This document shows, in pieces, positions 28,376 through 29,450 of a stretch of DNA of 29,450 bases. The DNA lies in assembly GCA_045614225.1 (NCBI GenBank), contig JAZLCO010000110.1, positions 1-29,450 of the forward strand. Reading direction: 5' to 3'. Source of the stretch: UBA9715 sp045614225 (GTDB lineage Bacteria; Actinomycetota; Coriobacteriia; Coriobacteriales; Eggerthellaceae). Under the pieces are notes generated by a model. The model was given only the letters and a program-made list of their open reading frames with translations, was not told the DNA's origin and did not search any database. Position numbers and translations under genes: made by a program. Each line of letters starts with the position of its first letter. The first letter of the stretch is position 1.

Positions 28376-29450
28376 CTATAGGTTCGTGCGCCGTTTTTCG
28401 ACGGCGGATGCAAGTTGGTCGATTGCCCGTTCGAGGTGCGAACGTTGCGTGGCGATGTTGATGCGGATGAAGCCATCGCCCCCTGCGCCGAATATGTGGC
28501 CGCAATCGAGCCAAAGCTTCGCTTCGTCTTCGATGAAACGCTCCAGCTGCCAGGCGTCGAATCCGAGCGCGCGGCAATCGATCCAGGCGAGGTAGGTGCT
28601 CTCCGCTTCGATGAGTTGCAGCTCGGGAGTGCGGTCTGCAAGCATGTTTGCGAGCAGCTGCCAATTTCCCTCGAGATAGTCCTTCAACTGGTCGAGCCAG
28701 GGACCACCGTGCTCGTAGGCCGCCTGTGTGGCGACCATGCCGAGCGTGTTGGGTTGGCTATAGCCCGAAGAAATCACCTCGTCGCGAAACGCGCGTCGCA
28801 GGTCCTTGTTGGGAATAACGATGTTCGCAACCTGTAGGCCGGCTAGGTTGAACGTTTTCGAGGCGCTCGTGCAGGCCACGCAGTTTTGCGCGAACTGCTC
28901 GTTGAGCGTCGCAAAGGGTGCGTGTTCGATTCCTGGACGCGCAAAGTCCATGTGAATCTCGTCGCTCACAACCACGACGCCGTGGCGCAGGCAGATTTCG
29001 CCAAGCTGCTCCAGCTCGTCGACTGTCCAAGCGCGACCGACGGGGTTGTGCGGATTGCAGAGGATGAAGAGTTTTGCGTTTGACTCCTCGATCAGCCTTT
29101 CGAGTTCTTCGAAATCGATGTGATAACGCTTTCCGTCGTAAGCAAGTTGTGCGTTGACGAGGGTGCGTCCGTTTTCCGTGACGACGAACGAGAACGGGTA
29201 ATAGACGGGCTGCTGGATGATGACGGCATCACCAGGTTCGGTGAATGCACGAACAGCCATCGCAAGTGCGTACACGACGCCGGGAGTCACGGTGACCTCG
29301 TCTTCCGTGACATGCCATCCATAGCGCTGGGCAAGCCAGTTATCGAGTGCGGCGAAGTACTCGGCTCCCGGCTCGGTGTAGCCGAATATGCCATGCTTCG
29401 TACGCTCGATGATTGCGTCCATGATTTCCGGTGCGGTGGGGAAGTCCATG
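28376..29450 (-). CDS. PatB/MalY-family PLP aminotransferase (C-S lyase type), 5' end cut by window edge
   Basis: The visible 358 codons start at the family motif MDFPTAPEI, which in PatB and MalY lies about 35 residues after the true start, so the N-terminus is outside the window. Fold type I PLP features are visible: NPHNPVG (about 132-138 of the visible part), SDEIHMDF (162-169) and the PLP Lys in SASKTFNLAG (198). MalY/PatB enzymes cleave C-S bonds in cystathionine or cysteine conjugates, releasing pyruvate and ammonia; some act as aminotransferases. The substrate here is not known. Confidence 0.92.
   Translation of the reverse strand, partial: MDFPTAPEIMDAIIERTKHGIFGYTEPGAEYFAALDNWLAQRYGWHVTEDEVTVTPGVVYALAMAVRAFTEPGDAVIIQQPVYYPFSFVVTENGRTLVNAQLAYDGKRYHIDFEELERLIEESNAKLFILCNPHNPVGRAWTVDELEQLGEICLRHGVVVVSDEIHMDFARPGIEHAPFATLNEQFAQNCVACTSASKTFNLAGLQVANIVIPNKDLRRAFRDEVISSGYSQPNTLGMVATQAAYEHGGPWLDQLKDYLEGNWQLLANMLADRTPELQLIEAESTYLAWIDCRALGFDAWQLERFIEDEAKLWLDCGHIFGAGGDGFIRINIATQRSHLERAIDQLASAVEKRRTNL

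Noticed and set aside
1..29450. tRNA, rRNA, CRISPR array, transposase or integrase
   Set aside because: Looked for by eye on both strands; no T-loop pattern, regular repeat-spacer array or transposase motif was found. A covariance search would be needed to exclude small RNAs fully.

Overview
The window reads as chromosome of an anaerobic actinobacterium of the class Coriobacteriia, most likely an Eggerthellaceae relative (Adlercreutzia, Slackia, Gordonibacter or Denitrobacterium type). This is inferred from gene content (Tat-exported molybdopterin reductase with its own chaperone, DUF4405 membrane cytochrome-like protein, DUF5714 protein, several radical SAM enzymes, ArsM enzymes), moderately high GC, and frequent GTG and TTG starts. 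No rRNA, tRNA, CRISPR array, transposase or phage gene was seen.

Layout. 1-4460: a DUF1015 protein (minus, cut by the left edge) divergent from an NhaA antiporter, followed by an orphan SPASM radical SAM enzyme. 4581-7755: a fusion of a degenerate MobA-like nucleotidyltransferase with a SufS-type cysteine desulfurase, then a nested inverted-repeat element, then a Cys-rich DUF5714 protein. 7956-12246: a complete ABC importer operon (Tat lipoprotein binding protein, two permeases, ATPase). 12299-15340: three BioB-like radical SAM genes, two plus and one minus. 15591-18452: an ArsM methyltransferase, an APH-fold phosphotransferase with an altered catalytic loop, and a tyrosine-phosphatase-like protein. 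18711-19511: a DUF4405 membrane protein with a C-terminal Cys motif. 19565-24384 (minus): a four-gene operon encoding a molybdopterin reductase, a 4Fe-4S protein, a TorD chaperone and a DUF6273 lipoprotein. 24777-27883: an aquaglyceroporin, a cysteine-depleted ArsM paralogue and a full ArsM. 27962-29450 (minus): a PaaI-like thioesterase and a PatB/MalY aminotransferase cut by the right edge.

The centre of interest is a probable arsenic island at about 15.4-27.9 kb. The large reductase has the C-x2-C-x3-C-x27-C cluster motif, a Cys in the Mo-ligand position, and Arg, His, Lys and Tyr at the offsets I recall for the active site of respiratory arsenate reductase ArrA. With its B subunit and chaperone it would make arsenite outside the cell. 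Two canonical ArsM enzymes would methylate arsenite inside, and the aquaglyceroporin could move arsenite or methylated arsenicals. An 18-bp dyad TTGTC-N8-GACAA occurs exactly three times, beside the first arsM, the DUF4405 gene and the arr/aquaporin divergent promoter, suggesting one regulon. At two of these sites the dyad belongs to a duplicated block that also carries a conserved GAGGTCTGAAGC stretch and a strong hairpin. Read on the minus strand the block has a near-consensus promoter and a terminator about 100 nt later, so it may encode a twin small RNA. No ArsR, ArsC, ArsB or Acr3 gene is present in the window.
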